From NCBI RefSeq assembly GCF_000577275.2, contig NZ_HG916852.1, positions 1,119,001 through 1,183,000 on the forward strand: 64,000 bases of DNA. Direction: 5' to 3'. Source of the DNA: Rhizobium favelukesii. GTDB taxonomy: Bacteria; Pseudomonadota; Alphaproteobacteria; Rhizobiales; Rhizobiaceae. Positions 18,101 to 25,874 of this stretch are shown one piece after another; within the stretch, counting starts at the first letter, position 1; each line of letters starts with the position of its first letter. Position numbers and translations under genes: made by a program. The notes under the pieces are model-generated. The model had not been told where the DNA came from and ran no database searches. It saw only the letters and a program-made list of their open reading frames with translations.

Positions 18101-21100
18101 GGAACAGCTCCGAACCAGCAGGGTGTCCAGCTTGAGCGCGTAATTGACGACTACCTCGGCATGCAAGCCACGCGCGGCTCCCCGATGGTCGATCTCGGCG
18201 CTTCGCCGGGCAACATCGCAATCTCGCAGAACATCACCGGCCTGATCGCTGGCGACAGTTACAAGCTGACCTTCGAGGCCGGTTCGCCGGATGCGGCGTC
18301 CTCCAAACTCGAAGTCTATTGGAACAGCCAGCTTGTCGGCACGATCCAGCCGACCGGCTCGATGGCGCAGCAGACGCTGAACCTGACGGCAGGTAACGGC
18401 ATCAACACGCTGACCTTCAAGGAAGTCGGCAACGCCAACGACAACACCGGCACCTACCTCGCCAATGTCAGCCTGACCCACGGTTCAGACGTTCCGGTGT
18501 TCCACGCCACGACCGGCGAAGACAGTGGCGTGATCTCCTTCCACCTGGCCCAGGGCACCGACTTCTCGTTCGGCGCCGATGAAAAGGGCACCGTCAGCTT
18601 TGACACCGCCCATGTCACGATTGCCACGCCGAACGGCACTACTATTACCTTGCCGCCCGAATCGTACCACTATGATGCCGCGACCGGCATCTTCACGATC
18701 AACCCGGGCTGGGGCTTCAACGGCCTCAGTGAAGGCGAAGTCGCGACGCTCACCGTTCCCTTCAAGGTCACCGATGGCGATGGTGACAGCCAGTTGGCTG
18801 TCTACCAGGTCGCCATCACGGGCACCAACGATGCGCCGGTCGTCAGCAGCGCCGTCACCGGCACGGCGACGGAGGATGGCGCAGGCGTCACGCTTGATGC
18901 GCTTGCCCATGCAAGCGACGTCGATGCCAGCACGACCCTTGCGGTCACCGGTGTGCCGGGCACTCTGCCGGCCGGCGTGATCTACGATGCGGCGACGCAT
19001 TCCTTCACGCTCGATCCGAGCCACTCGGCCTACCAATCGCTGGCATCAGGCCAGACCACAACGGTCACGGTGAACTACAGTGTCTCGGACGGTATGGCAT
19101 CGACGCCCACCTCCGTCTCCTGGACGGTGACCGGTACCAATGATGCGGCAGTCGTCGATCTCAATGGCTCTGGTGCCGGGAATGATGCCACGACCACGGC
19201 GGTCGAGCAGTTGGGTCAGCAATTTGCTTGGCAGGCAACGCTCGGCGATGTCGATTCCTCGACATTGCAGTCGATGACCCTGACGCTTGCTCACAATCTG
19301 GATGGAGCAACCGAAAGCCTGACGCTCAATGCTGCCGCAACGGCAGCGGCAAACGGTTTGACGGTCAGCTATGTCAACGGCGTCCTGTCGATCAGCGGTA
19401 CGGCATCGATCGCCACCTATCAAACGATCCTGAAAAACGTGGTCTACACCAACAGCAGCGATAACCCGGATGCCTCGATCGATCGAACCGTTACCGTTGT
19501 CGTCAACGATGGCCATGATAACAGTGCCGCGCAGGTCGCAACCATTCACATTCAGCCGCTCAACGACGCGCCGGTTCTCGCCGGTACGCTGGCAGCTTCG
19601 GTTGTCGAGGGGCAGACGCATACGCTGACCGCCGCCGAACTCGGTTATGCCGATCCGGATGACATTGCCTCTGGCGTCGTATTCCAGGTGTCGAATCTGT
19701 CTCATGGGGTGATAACCAACGGAGGGGCGTCTGCAGCGTCGTTTACCGCCGCAGAGCTGAATGCTGGGCTGATCAAATTCACCCACGATGGCTCAGAAGG
19801 ACCTTCGGCGTCGTTCCAGGTCAAGGTCGAAGACGGAAACGAAGATAATTCGGCCCCGGTGACAGGCACCTTCAATTTCACCGTGACCCCGGTTAACGAT
19901 GGTGCTGCGACAATCTCCATTAGCGATACGACGCAGACGGCAAGCGCGCCGAAAGTCGGCGACGTTCTCCAGGCGACGCTTGGTGCCGATCCGGATGGTG
20001 CGCAGTCCAATATCGTCTATCACTGGCTGCGCGATGGCGTTGACACTGGCGCGAGCGGCGCGACTTACACACTGGTCGCAGCCGATGCCGGACATGCGAT
20101 TTCGGTGAAGACTACCTATATCGATGGGCAGAACGTCAATGAAACGGTGACCAGTGCTGTTACGGCGGCCGTCGTCACGGCAAATAGCGCTCCATCAGGG
20201 GCAAACGCAACAATAGGGCTCATCGAAGACAATACCTATACGTTCAAGGCAGCAGACTTCGGCTATAGCGATGCTGATGGCGATGCCTTTGGAGGCGTCA
20301 CCGTAAATGCCCCTGCTTCGGCAGGCCCCGGCAAGTTGATGCTTGGCGATGTGGCTGTCACATCCGCCACTTTTGTCACGGCGGCGCAGATCGCATCCGG
20401 CATGCTGACATGGGCTCCGGCTGACAACGTTGTCGGCGCGAATGGCACCACCAGCTTCACCTTCCAGGTGCGCGACAGCGCGGGCAACAATGATTTGACT
20501 GCCAACACGCTAACGCTCTCGATGAGCGGATCCAACTACGCTGATGTCACCTATGACGATGATGATGCCGACCTCGGAGTAGGTCCGGGTTACGGCAGCA
20601 TCTCCATTCAACAGACAGACTCTGGCAATCAGAGCATAAAATTTGAAACCGCAAGCAGCACCGTCTTTGCCGATCTGGAATTTGTTCGCTCGGACAACAA
20701 TCTGGAAATAACGTTGGCGGCAAATGGCGCGACCAGAACCGTCACGGCTATCAATCAGTTCTCCGGAGGAATTTCGACTTGGGAACAGGTTGACTTCGAC
20801 GGCGGCAGTTTCGCCGGCTATGGACTGGGCGATAGCGCTTACAGCCTCGCCACGGGACTCGTCGGTGGCAACGGCAACTCCAGGTATATCATTGCCGGGT
20901 CGGCTGCAAGCGAGAGCATGAGCGGTGGCAACGGCAATGACCTGCTGTTCGGCAATGGTGGCGATGACACGCTTCACGGAGATTCCGGCGACGATCTGTT
21001 GGTCGGCGGGCTCGGCCGCGACACCCTCTACGGCGATCAGGGCAATGATACTCTTGTCGGCGATCAGAGCGACCTTCTCCTCGACGGGGGGGCAAATACC

Positions 21101-23074
21101 GACACGGTTGCCGTTGGTGCAAACTTCACTAGCACCAGCGACGCGCAAATCGCCAATATCGAGAATGTCATCCTGACTTCGGCGGCAACGCTCGATCTAT
21201 CGAACCAGACCGAGGACTTCAAAATCACCGGCTCGTCGAGTGCGGATATCATCACCGGCGGCGCCGGAGACGATACACTGACAGGCAATGGCGGCAATGA
21301 CACTTTCCACGTGGCCGCCGGCACCGACACGATCACCGATCTTGGGGGTAATGATGTCCTCACCGTCGGCGCGGGCGCAACCGCCAGCACAACGGCCACG
21401 GGGAATTGGACAGCGACGAGTGCAAGCAGCAATGTCGGCACGGCATCCATCAATGCAAATGGTCACGATGTCAGCGTGGCGAATGCATCCGGAAGCAATG
21501 GCTGGGCATTGACGAACAGCGACGACGATGCTGTCATTCTCACCGGATCGTCAAATGCCGACAAGATCACCTCCGGCACGGCAGGGGACACGATCAACGC
21601 GGGCGCCGGCGCCGATACAGTAACCATCAACGCTTCCAGCGCCAGCAGGACGTGGACGGTCGATTTGGGATCCGATTCGGCGAAAGACAAGATTGTCTTC
21701 AACCACAGCAGTCTGAGTTCCTCACACAACACCGTGGCCATCGTGTCGCACTTCGACGTGCTGAACGACAAGATTGCGGTCAATTTGAACAACAGCAGCC
21801 TGACGGACGGTGGTTTCCAGTCACTGACGTCGGATGGCACTGCCATCGCGTCCGCCCGGATCATCGAAGTCGCGATCAACAGCGGCGATCGTGTCACATT
21901 GTCGCTGGCGGATGACGGCAATGGTGACGCCATCGAAGACATCATCGCAGCCGCGACAAACAACATCGCGGTTGGGACCTATACGTTCATCATCTATTCA
22001 TCGACGAACACCTCCACGGCAAATGCCGGCATCTATACCGTAAGCATTACCGACGGCACGAACCCGGACTCCGGGGGAATGACAGTCAAGCATATCATGA
22101 CGCTCAACGGCGTCGGGTTCGGGAAGCTGACAAGTGAAAACTTTGCCAACGCCATCGACCCCATCATCCTCGACCTCGACCACAACGGCGTCGCCCTCAC
22201 GTCCCTCGACAACGGCGTGCAGTTCGACATCAATGCCGACGGTCACAAGGATCAGATCGCCTGGACGGCCGGCAGCGACGGCATCTTGGCGCTCGATGTG
22301 GACGGCAACGGCAAGATCGACAACGGCAGCGAGATCTTCTCGCCGCACTTTGCCGGTGGCAGCTATGTGGATGGCCTGGCGGCGCTGGCGACGCTTGACA
22401 GCAACCACGACGGCAAGATCGATGCGGCCGACGAGGCCTTCTCGAAGCTCACCGTCTGGCAGGACCTGAACCATAACGGCATCACCGACAGCGGCGAGCT
22501 TTCGAGCCTGGCGGATCATTCGATCACCAGCATCTCGCTCGATGCCAACGCTTCCAACTCGGAGATCAGCGGCCAGTCGATCCTAGCCGATGGCGACTAC
22601 ACCCTGACGGGCGGCTCGACCGGCCACTTTGTCGAGGTTGCCTTCGACACGACGCTCGGCGGCAGCGAAAATGGCAGCAATGCCTACTCACTGATCGGCA
22701 GCGACGGCGACGACATCCTGTCGGGCAGCGGCGGCATGTTCACGCTATCGGGCGGGGCAGGGGCGGACACTTTCGTCCTCGACGCCGATGCCCTGAACGA
22801 CGTCAAGCTCGCCGATGTCATCACCGACTTCAAGGCAAGCGAAGGCGATACGCTCGACGTCTCGAAGCTCCTCGACAGCCTCCTCGGCCACGAGGCGAGC
22901 GAGGCGGAGGCACTCGCCAGCGTCAAGACGACCGTCAGCGGCACGGATACCGTCGTCAGCGTCAACGCCAATGGCGGCTGGCACGATGTGGCGGTTCTTC
23001 AAAACACCACGGAAGCGGTCAAGATCCTGTTCGACGACAAGCACGACACGACAACGGCACCGCACGTCGGCTGA
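12116..23074 (+). CDS. Giant LapA-type T1SS adhesin (T1SS-143/VCBS/RTX repeats)
   Basis: The ATG at 12116 (GGGG ribosome-binding site) gives 3652 residues; an in-frame TTG at 12083 is less likely. Residues 1-140 are a retention-like module, followed by a Val-Ala-Ala-Gly site at 142-145. Residues about 200-1957 hold eleven repeats of roughly 150-200 residues, each ending in a D-x-N/R-D-D type motif, as in T1SS-143 domains. Residues about 1959-2125 form a jelly-roll-like domain, followed by VCBS/cadherin-like and Ig-like repeats. RTX nonapeptides begin near 2937, an EF-hand-like Ca-binding region lies at 3348-3515, and the C-terminus is a type I secretion target region. There are no cysteines in the parts I read. 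Expected role: surface retention, cell-cell and surface adhesion, calcium-dependent folding. The cognate exporter is encoded 1.3 kb downstream. Confidence 0.93.
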   Translation: MSIEDPRISATSSENVSHDFRQDIHEDASIEASAQPGVEVAQADNSQQPEKTDRVPAAPQAVAANAHPGEIVPDQNNIAHLPADVSIDDIRVEGNNLVLVQADGTEIVIVNGALHVPTFLLGEVELPQQAVIAALEQNNINVAAGPDGSYSASASAPSSGADFQDTIQQDAGDPTQLAQLLADTQQPDPGLGDGQELFDDLPTISDTTTLSLTEIEGQEGGFETQSVNGAFGFNGGADVGQITAVQFVDSLNIDEGTQNGSHLDLTSDGKPVVITVDGLTITGSVDGQSVFVLTVTNAATGAFTFTQFGPLDHPDKGQAGIDDILRLQFSYTVTDKDGDQATGVASIDINDDGPSTSSVVDSSSIDESDLLSGEGGNAKVEDVSLGIHWGADAGTNRNLTFASVQDQLSGLKSDGQTVHFEISADGHTLTGFTGEGEGRTEVFVVTLDPTAPNGAYSFTLLQPLDHLHEQGSEGGEGEIKPLAVDMQDTQIDLSFKVTAKDADGDTVQTGFTVTVNDDVPVAGENSDVKLDDDALLGGNAGGQGDDADAQNVTGTLNHSYGADGAGSVLLTGAGLGTTPGAEGSFSQSVSADGKTLVISQVQHGVSAAVLTVTLSDTASGQYMVTQNHAIQHAAGNNENNQSFTIGYQATDGDGDTANGSITINVDDDTISWTASGSGSVNEDDLWFGNDLSRESTTATGSLNISWGADNYDVAGRNDGAGRSLVFAATGTVSAVDGLNQAVALTSNGEALSYTLSDNGTKLVATAHGETIFTVTVNDDGSGSYRFDLQGNLDQKLSGEDALKLTFQAVATDSDGDAKTVNFAVSVTDDVPVAIGQLLPHYVEEEELSGGNEDHSPNSDLDTSIFGFPVDVTTKSTSGSLLISWGSDHANSAVNGGFGGVQVLGDRSVSFAGASGDLTSAQVDAILSIKSGNQTIAASDLTSGGQHLTYTLSANGTVLTAHAGDETVFTATLTDTGAGGYSFDLSGVLDHPVKASGAQNEDVISLNFTATVRDGDGDQTTAGFTVGVIDDSPIVGNNATVKLDDDALLGGNAGGQGDDADAQNVTGTLNHSYGADGAGSVLLTGAGLGTTPGAEGSFSQSVSADGKTLVISQVQHGVSAAVLTVTLSDTASGQYMVTQNHAIQHAARNNENNQSFTIGYQATDGDGDTANGSITINVDDDTPTAGFSGTSVVTENGTNGVFATQSATGTLVFNGGADGATVTDLSFRTSIDMDHSNSYPPLSSHGVALTYATTAANGVITLTASAGGTVVFTLSANQSTGAYEFKQFGSIDHPANSDDLRLVFDFAATDGDGDKTAWNTGTVQVDIRDDVPTASYSGRITVQEAANADGSFQEASVTDTMKFDGGADGAKVTSIAYGLGSTAHPLIADADAAQYTAHALQSGGKDIHIEQPDGLTLLGKLADGTVIFKIEVTDAATGAYKFTQLGPIDQPDANETGAADGGRMKIVFTVTDGDGDTATNSLQIDINDDGPKASFSNTVTVTEAGTDAGIFAQQSVNGTLLFDGGADTAAVTNVNYRFGSSIMEMPENQSESIRFPALTSNGQPITVTTSVDGLTVTGKVGNVEVFTLHVTDAKTGAYTFTQSGPIDHPDKGQAGADDSLRMVFDFTVTDKDGDTATNAVQLDIRDDAPTAGYAGRVTVQETANANGSFHEVSGTGTMSFHAGADGAKITSIAYGFGQSGSHEVISDADAPTFTTHALQSAGQDIRIESANGGLTLLGKVGDTVIFKVEVTNPATGAYTFTQYRPIDNPDVNESGANDGARMKIVFTVTDNDGDTATGSVQIDINDDKPVIAAAADFGHLSETGLPSVSSDFGSLHVNVGADNKSAHVEIGRGVDGQPIINNGLTSDGVALEYLVRTTNGVDQEIVAFKHGDSADNPVFIVSVLHPGSFATTLFQNLDHAAGNDPLVLNLVARVFDGDGDYVDQPFSVNVADSVPTITGSLQPANLLANGSFEDGVWAHPESWGAWATESTGWKIEGTAPNQQGVQLERVIDDYLGMQATRGSPMVDLGASPGNIAISQNITGLIAGDSYKLTFEAGSPDAASSKLEVYWNSQLVGTIQPTGSMAQQTLNLTAGNGINTLTFKEVGNANDNTGTYLANVSLTHGSDVPVFHATTGEDSGVISFHLAQGTDFSFGADEKGTVSFDTAHVTIATPNGTTITLPPESYHYDAATGIFTINPGWGFNGLSEGEVATLTVPFKVTDGDGDSQLAVYQVAITGTNDAPVVSSAVTGTATEDGAGVTLDALAHASDVDASTTLAVTGVPGTLPAGVIYDAATHSFTLDPSHSAYQSLASGQTTTVTVNYSVSDGMASTPTSVSWTVTGTNDAAVVDLNGSGAGNDATTTAVEQLGQQFAWQATLGDVDSSTLQSMTLTLAHNLDGATESLTLNAAATAAANGLTVSYVNGVLSISGTASIATYQTILKNVVYTNSSDNPDASIDRTVTVVVNDGHDNSAAQVATIHIQPLNDAPVLAGTLAASVVEGQTHTLTAAELGYADPDDIASGVVFQVSNLSHGVITNGGASAASFTAAELNAGLIKFTHDGSEGPSASFQVKVEDGNEDNSAPVTGTFNFTVTPVNDGAATISISDTTQTASAPKVGDVLQATLGADPDGAQSNIVYHWLRDGVDTGASGATYTLVAADAGHAISVKTTYIDGQNVNETVTSAVTAAVVTANSAPSGANATIGLIEDNTYTFKAADFGYSDADGDAFGGVTVNAPASAGPGKLMLGDVAVTSATFVTAAQIASGMLTWAPADNVVGANGTTSFTFQVRDSAGNNDLTANTLTLSMSGSNYADVTYDDDDADLGVGPGYGSISIQQTDSGNQSIKFETASSTVFADLEFVRSDNNLEITLAANGATRTVTAINQFSGGISTWEQVDFDGGSFAGYGLGDSAYSLATGLVGGNGNSRYIIAGSAASESMSGGNGNDLLFGNGGDDTLHGDSGDDLLVGGLGRDTLYGDQGNDTLVGDQSDLLLDGGANTDTVAVGANFTSTSDAQIANIENVILTSAATLDLSNQTEDFKITGSSSADIITGGAGDDTLTGNGGNDTFHVAAGTDTITDLGGNDVLTVGAGATASTTATGNWTATSASSNVGTASINANGHDVSVANASGSNGWALTNSDDDAVILTGSSNADKITSGTAGDTINAGAGADTVTINASSASRTWTVDLGSDSAKDKIVFNHSSLSSSHNTVAIVSHFDVLNDKIAVNLNNSSLTDGGFQSLTSDGTAIASARIIEVAINSGDRVTLSLADDGNGDAIEDIIAAATNNIAVGTYTFIIYSSTNTSTANAGIYTVSITDGTNPDSGGMTVKHIMTLNGVGFGKLTSENFANAIDPIILDLDHNGVALTSLDNGVQFDINADGHKDQIAWTAGSDGILALDVDGNGKIDNGSEIFSPHFAGGSYVDGLAALATLDSNHDGKIDAADEAFSKLTVWQDLNHNGITDSGELSSLADHSITSISLDANASNSEISGQSILADGDYTLTGGSTGHFVEVAFDTTLGGSENGSNAYSLIGSDGDDILSGSGGMFTLSGGAGADTFVLDADALNDVKLADVITDFKASEGDTLDVSKLLDSLLGHEASEAEALASVKTTVSGTDTVVSVNANGGWHDVAVLQNTTEAVKILFDDKHDTTTAPHVG
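12539..12550 (+). other. Putative LapG cleavage site in the adhesin (VAAG)
   Basis: Codons 142-145 read Val-Ala-Ala-Gly, immediately after the compact N-terminal module (ending ALEQNNIN) and before a Ser/Ala-rich linker. In LapA-type adhesins the LapG protease cuts between the two alanines of a TAAG-like motif at this place. Val at the first position differs from the usual Thr/Ala/Pro. Other di-alanines (PAAP, VAAN) lie earlier in the module and fit less well. Confidence 0.6.
13697..14122 (+). repeat. 426-bp near-identical adhesin repeat, copy 1
   Basis: This segment recurs at 15233-15658, exactly 1536 bases downstream. I found one difference (G at 14018, C at 15554; Gly to Arg). It encodes one whole T1SS-143-type module, from VKLDDDALLGGNAGG to NVDDDT. 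Confidence 0.95.
15233..15658 (+). repeat. 426-bp near-identical adhesin repeat, copy 2
   Basis: The second copy of the 13697-14122 module, separated from it by two diverged modules. Near-identity between non-adjacent copies points to recent duplication or gene conversion. Confidence 0.95.
17990..18490 (+). other. Jelly-roll (DUF642/CBM-like) domain inside the adhesin
   Basis: Residues about 1959-2125 leave the repeat pattern. LLANGSFEDG, GWKIEGTAPNQQGVQLER, a SQNITGL strand and LTFKEVGNANDNTGTYLANV resemble DUF642 or carbohydrate-binding beta-sandwich domains. This may be a ligand-binding head of the adhesin. Confidence 0.55.
20924..21069 (+). repeat. RTX calcium-binding nonapeptide block
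   Basis: Successive GGxGxDxxx units (GGNGNDLLFGNGGDDTLHGD, then GDSGDDLLVGG, GDQGNDTLVGD) span residues about 2937-2985. A second short block (GGAGDDTLTGNGGNDTF) lies near 21256-21306. These units fold on binding extracellular calcium after type I secretion. Confidence 0.9.
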
Positions 23075-23096
23075 TGCTCGCAGAAACCAGTAGAGG

Positions 23097-23120
23097 AAAA
23101 GGCGCCGTTCGGCGCCTTTT
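23097..23120 (+). terminator. Rho-independent terminator of the adhesin gene
   Basis: AAAAGGCGCC-GTTC-GGCGCCTTTT is a perfect 10-bp stem ending in a T-run, 23 bases after the adhesin stop. Confidence 0.9.
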
Positions 23121-23130
23121 TCGTTTGCTA

Positions 23131-23364
23131 TCAGCTCAGGACGCTTCGTCTCTTGCCGCCGCTGCACGCCATTTCGTCGGCTGCGGACGGATGTGATTGA
23201 AGTCCGGTGGCCCTCGAAGGCCGTGCCCGACGGCGTCAATGATATTCGCGTACCCTCACCAAGAATGAGGCCAGCGGCCAGCGGCTGGCGCATGCGGGTG
23301 CCGACATCCTGAGCGTTCTCGACGATCGAACGACGCCGAGCTCGTTGAAGACGCGAACAACAAC
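23131..23364 (-). pseudogene. Decayed copy of the 3' end of the degenerate-GGDEF gene
   Basis: The stretch parallels 23411-23680, the 3' end of the next gene, with many substitutions and small indels. Shared landmarks include TCAGCTCAGG at the stop region, CCATTTCGTCGGC, GATGTGNTTGAAGTC, CCCTCGAAG and GGTGCCGACATCCTG. The relic has no intact reading frame but still encodes the same NELG residues. The flanking hairpins (23097-23120 and about 23368-23395) also correspond, so the duplicated unit seems to include the terminator. This accounts for most of the gap between the adhesin and the GGDEF gene. Confidence 0.75.
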
Positions 23365-23367
23365 GAA

Positions 23368-23395
23368 AAGGGCGCCTCTCGGCCCCCTTCCTTGG
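23368..23395 (-). terminator. Terminator-like hairpin after the GGDEF-like gene
   Basis: On the minus strand AAGGGGGCC-GAGA-GGCGCCCTT is followed by a T-run (TTTTCG). It has mismatches but lies 20 bases after the stop of the minus-strand gene. Confidence 0.5.
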
Positions 23396-23415
23396 TTCTT
23401 GTGGCTCCTGTCAGC

Positions 23416-24177
23416 TCAGGCTGCCGGCAGCCGCGACATCGGGATGGCGTCTTCGCTCTCGCCGCCGCGTTGCATCGCCATTTCGTCGGCCAGTTGGCGG
23501 ATGTGGTTGAAGTCGGTTGGTCCCTCGAAGACCGCGCCGCCGAGACGAACGCCGATCGTCATCGGCGTGCCTTCGGCCGAGAAGGAGGCCTCAGCCACGC
23601 GCCGGCGAATACGGGTGCCGACATCCTGGGCATTCTCAACTGTCGCGCCGGGGAGGAAGACCCCGAGTTCGTTGGTGGCGAGGCGGGCAACCAGATCGCC
23701 CTTTCTGACCGACGACTGGATGATCGCGGCAAGCGACTGCATGACCGTGTCGGCCCATTGCGGACCGTAGCGCCGGCTGATCTCGTCGAGCGTATCGATG
23801 ACGACCGCGATCATCACGCCGCCTGCATCGGTGGCGATTCGCTTGCGCCGGTCGATGTAGTGTTCGACAGCCGCGGCAAAGGCCGTGCCGTTCAGCGTCT
23901 TGGTCACGCTGTCGTGGCGCGCAGTATAGTTAACCGTTTCCTGCAGTTTTCGGAGCTCGCTGACCTTGAACTGCAAGATCAGAAGCAGCGGAAATGCAAC
24001 AAAAAGAGAAATTACGCCGGCGCCGGCGAATCCTACCAAAAATGGTCGATCCGGCATGAGAAGGTTTAAGATAAGTAAAACGCCGACGGATCCAGCCGCG
24101 TAGCAGATAGCGCCGAGGGTGGCGATCCGAAGAGCTGAAACGATTGTGGCGGAAGAGTAACGCTGGCTGAAATTCAT
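23416..24177 (-). CDS. Membrane protein with a degenerate GGDEF domain
   Basis: This 253-residue protein has two N-terminal membrane segments (about residues 12-40 and 46-70) with only a few residues between them, then a diguanylate-cyclase-like domain. The usual DxLTGLxNR opening reads DSVTKTLNGTAF. The metal-site strand reads VVIDTLDEISRRYG. The GG(D/E)EF signature is replaced by ATNEL (RLATNELGVFLPG). Loss of both glycines and the central acidic residue argues against cyclase activity. It could be a c-di-GMP or protein-binding pseudo-enzyme. It has no EAL domain and no periplasmic domain of the LapD kind. It sits between the adhesin and its exporter, in opposite orientation. Confidence 0.8.
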   Translation of the reverse strand: MNFSQRYSSATIVSALRIATLGAICYAAGSVGVLLILNLLMPDRPFLVGFAGAGVISLFVAFPLLLILQFKVSELRKLQETVNYTARHDSVTKTLNGTAFAAAVEHYIDRRKRIATDAGGVMIAVVIDTLDEISRRYGPQWADTVMQSLAAIIQSSVRKGDLVARLATNELGVFLPGATVENAQDVGTRIRRRVAEASFSAEGTPMTIGVRLGGAVFEGPTDFNHIRQLADEMAMQRGGESEDAIPMSRLPAA

Positions 24178-24400
24178 CGCGGTTCATGTCCGTTTGAAAG
24201 TAATGCCAGATAAACAGGTTCGGGCAAAGCCCCCGTTAAAAAATCCTGTAAAATTCTCGCTTTAGGCAGTTGTCCACCGCGATTAACTGTCTTGGCAGGA
24301 ATGCTCGCCGTCGCGATTGGAATGTGGAAAGATTGGTGTTACTTACTTGCTAAAGAAAATCTTTGGTATACGGGTACGCCGGGTGAATCTTTGATGTTGA

Positions 24401-25855
24401 GTGGCATCGATCTTGTTTAAAGGCAAAAGAATTTTTGCAGCATTGGCTGCGACCGTTGCTTTCAGTTTTTCGTTTTATGCTGATGCCAATGCAATATCTC
24501 TGCAGCAGGCCATCGAAAAGACGATGAAAACGAACCCGCAGATCTTGCAGGCTGCGAAGGATCGTGAAGCTGTCGAGTTTGAACTTCGCCAGGCGCGCGG
24601 TTTATACTTGCCATCTGTGGATCTGGAGAGCGGGATCGGGCGTCGTCGGCTCTCGAATGCCAGCTCGGGTTCGCTGAGAGATGATCATGACTATCTGTCG
24701 CCAGGCGATGTTGGTCTGACGATCTCGCAGACGCTTTATGATGGCGGCAGCCGCCGCTCCCAAGTCGAGCAGCAGGCCTCGCGCGTCGATGGCGCCTCCT
24801 TTCGGGTGCTCGAACGCTCCGAGTCGCTCGCCCTCGAAGTGACGCAGGATTATCTGGAGTACGTGCTCCAGAACCAGATCGTTGCTGCTGCCAAGCAGAA
24901 CGTCGCCTTCCACTCGCAGATGGTCGACGACATCGACGAGAGCATCAAGGGCGGCGCCCTGACGGATGCCGACCGGCTGCAGGGCAGTGAGCGCTTGCAG
25001 GCCGCCAAGGCGCGGCTGCGCGAAGCACTCGAAGAACTTGAGCAGACGAAGATCCGCTTCCTGCAGGTCGTCGGCGAGCCGATCACCAATGCGCAGACGC
25101 CGCCGTCGGTCGGCAAGTTCGTGCCGAAGACGTTGAACGATGCGGTCTTCGTTGCTGGCAAGAACAGCCCGCGCATCTATTCGGCCAATGCGGATATCAA
25201 CGCAGCCGATGCCGGCGTTCGCGGCGCGCGCGCCAACTATATGCCGAAGGTCAATCTCGAAGGCACGGCCCGCGTCGGCAACGACATCGATGGCGACGAA
25301 GGCAACACCAACGACTATCAGGTTCGCGTCGTTGCCCGCTGGAACCTCTATCGCGGCGGCATCGATGTCGCCCGCGAGCAGGAGCAGATCCGCCGCGCCG
25401 ATGAGCAGCGCTACAATCTCGCCCAGGTTCAGCGCGAGGTCGAGCAGTCGGTTCGCTCGGCCTGGAACGAGCGCGTCAGCCGCGGCGAGCTTTCCGGTAT
25501 CCTCAACAAGCAGGCCTCGATCAACAACCAGCTCGTCGGTTCCTACCGCGAGCAGTTCAAGGTTGGCCAGCGCTCGCTGCTCGACGTCCTCGATGCGCAG
25601 AACACCAGATTCAACACGCAGGTTCTCGCCGATACCGCGCGCGTCGCATCGCAGTTTGCCGAGTACAAGATCCTGGCGGCCTCGGGCAATCTGCTTCAGA
25701 CGATGAAGCTGAGGCCGGTCGATCAGTCCAAGCCTTATGCGCGGGAAGAGTTTGCTGTCCCCGCCAGTGTCGCGAATCCCGGATATGTCGAGCTTGATTC
25801 CCATCAGAAAGCCGGCTTGCCCCTGGATCTCCTAGCGCCAATTCGACAGCAGTAG
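24401..25855 (+). CDS. TolC/LapE-type outer membrane efflux protein of a T1SS
   Basis: The 484-residue protein starts at a GTG at 24401, has a signal peptide ending ...FYADANA, and the two OEP halves of TolC-family proteins (ISLQQAIEKTMKTNPQILQA opening; conserved SQTLYDGG and WNLYRGG strand pairs; GQRSLLDVLDAQN in the second half). It would form the trimeric outer-membrane channel of the type I secretion system for the giant adhesin. The 223-base gap upstream is AT-rich and probably holds the operon promoter (TTACTT, 18 bases, TATACG near 24345-24374 is one candidate). The next gene follows after 19 bases. Confidence 0.93.
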   Translation: MASILFKGKRIFAALAATVAFSFSFYADANAISLQQAIEKTMKTNPQILQAAKDREAVEFELRQARGLYLPSVDLESGIGRRRLSNASSGSLRDDHDYLSPGDVGLTISQTLYDGGSRRSQVEQQASRVDGASFRVLERSESLALEVTQDYLEYVLQNQIVAAAKQNVAFHSQMVDDIDESIKGGALTDADRLQGSERLQAAKARLREALEELEQTKIRFLQVVGEPITNAQTPPSVGKFVPKTLNDAVFVAGKNSPRIYSANADINAADAGVRGARANYMPKVNLEGTARVGNDIDGDEGNTNDYQVRVVARWNLYRGGIDVAREQEQIRRADEQRYNLAQVQREVEQSVRSAWNERVSRGELSGILNKQASINNQLVGSYREQFKVGQRSLLDVLDAQNTRFNTQVLADTARVASQFAEYKILAASGNLLQTMKLRPVDQSKPYAREEFAVPASVANPGYVELDSHQKAGLPLDLLAPIRQQ

Positions 25856-25874
25856 TCGAGATGGCCATGGAACA

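Noticed and set aside
20924..21312. CRISPR-like repetition in the 20.9-21.3 kb stretch
   Set aside because: The repeats are 27-base coding units for RTX nonapeptides without spacers, inside an open reading frame.
23416..24177. LapD assignment for the GGDEF-like protein
   Set aside because: There is no HAMP, no EAL and no periplasmic domain between the two membrane spans. The GGDEF signature is also lost.
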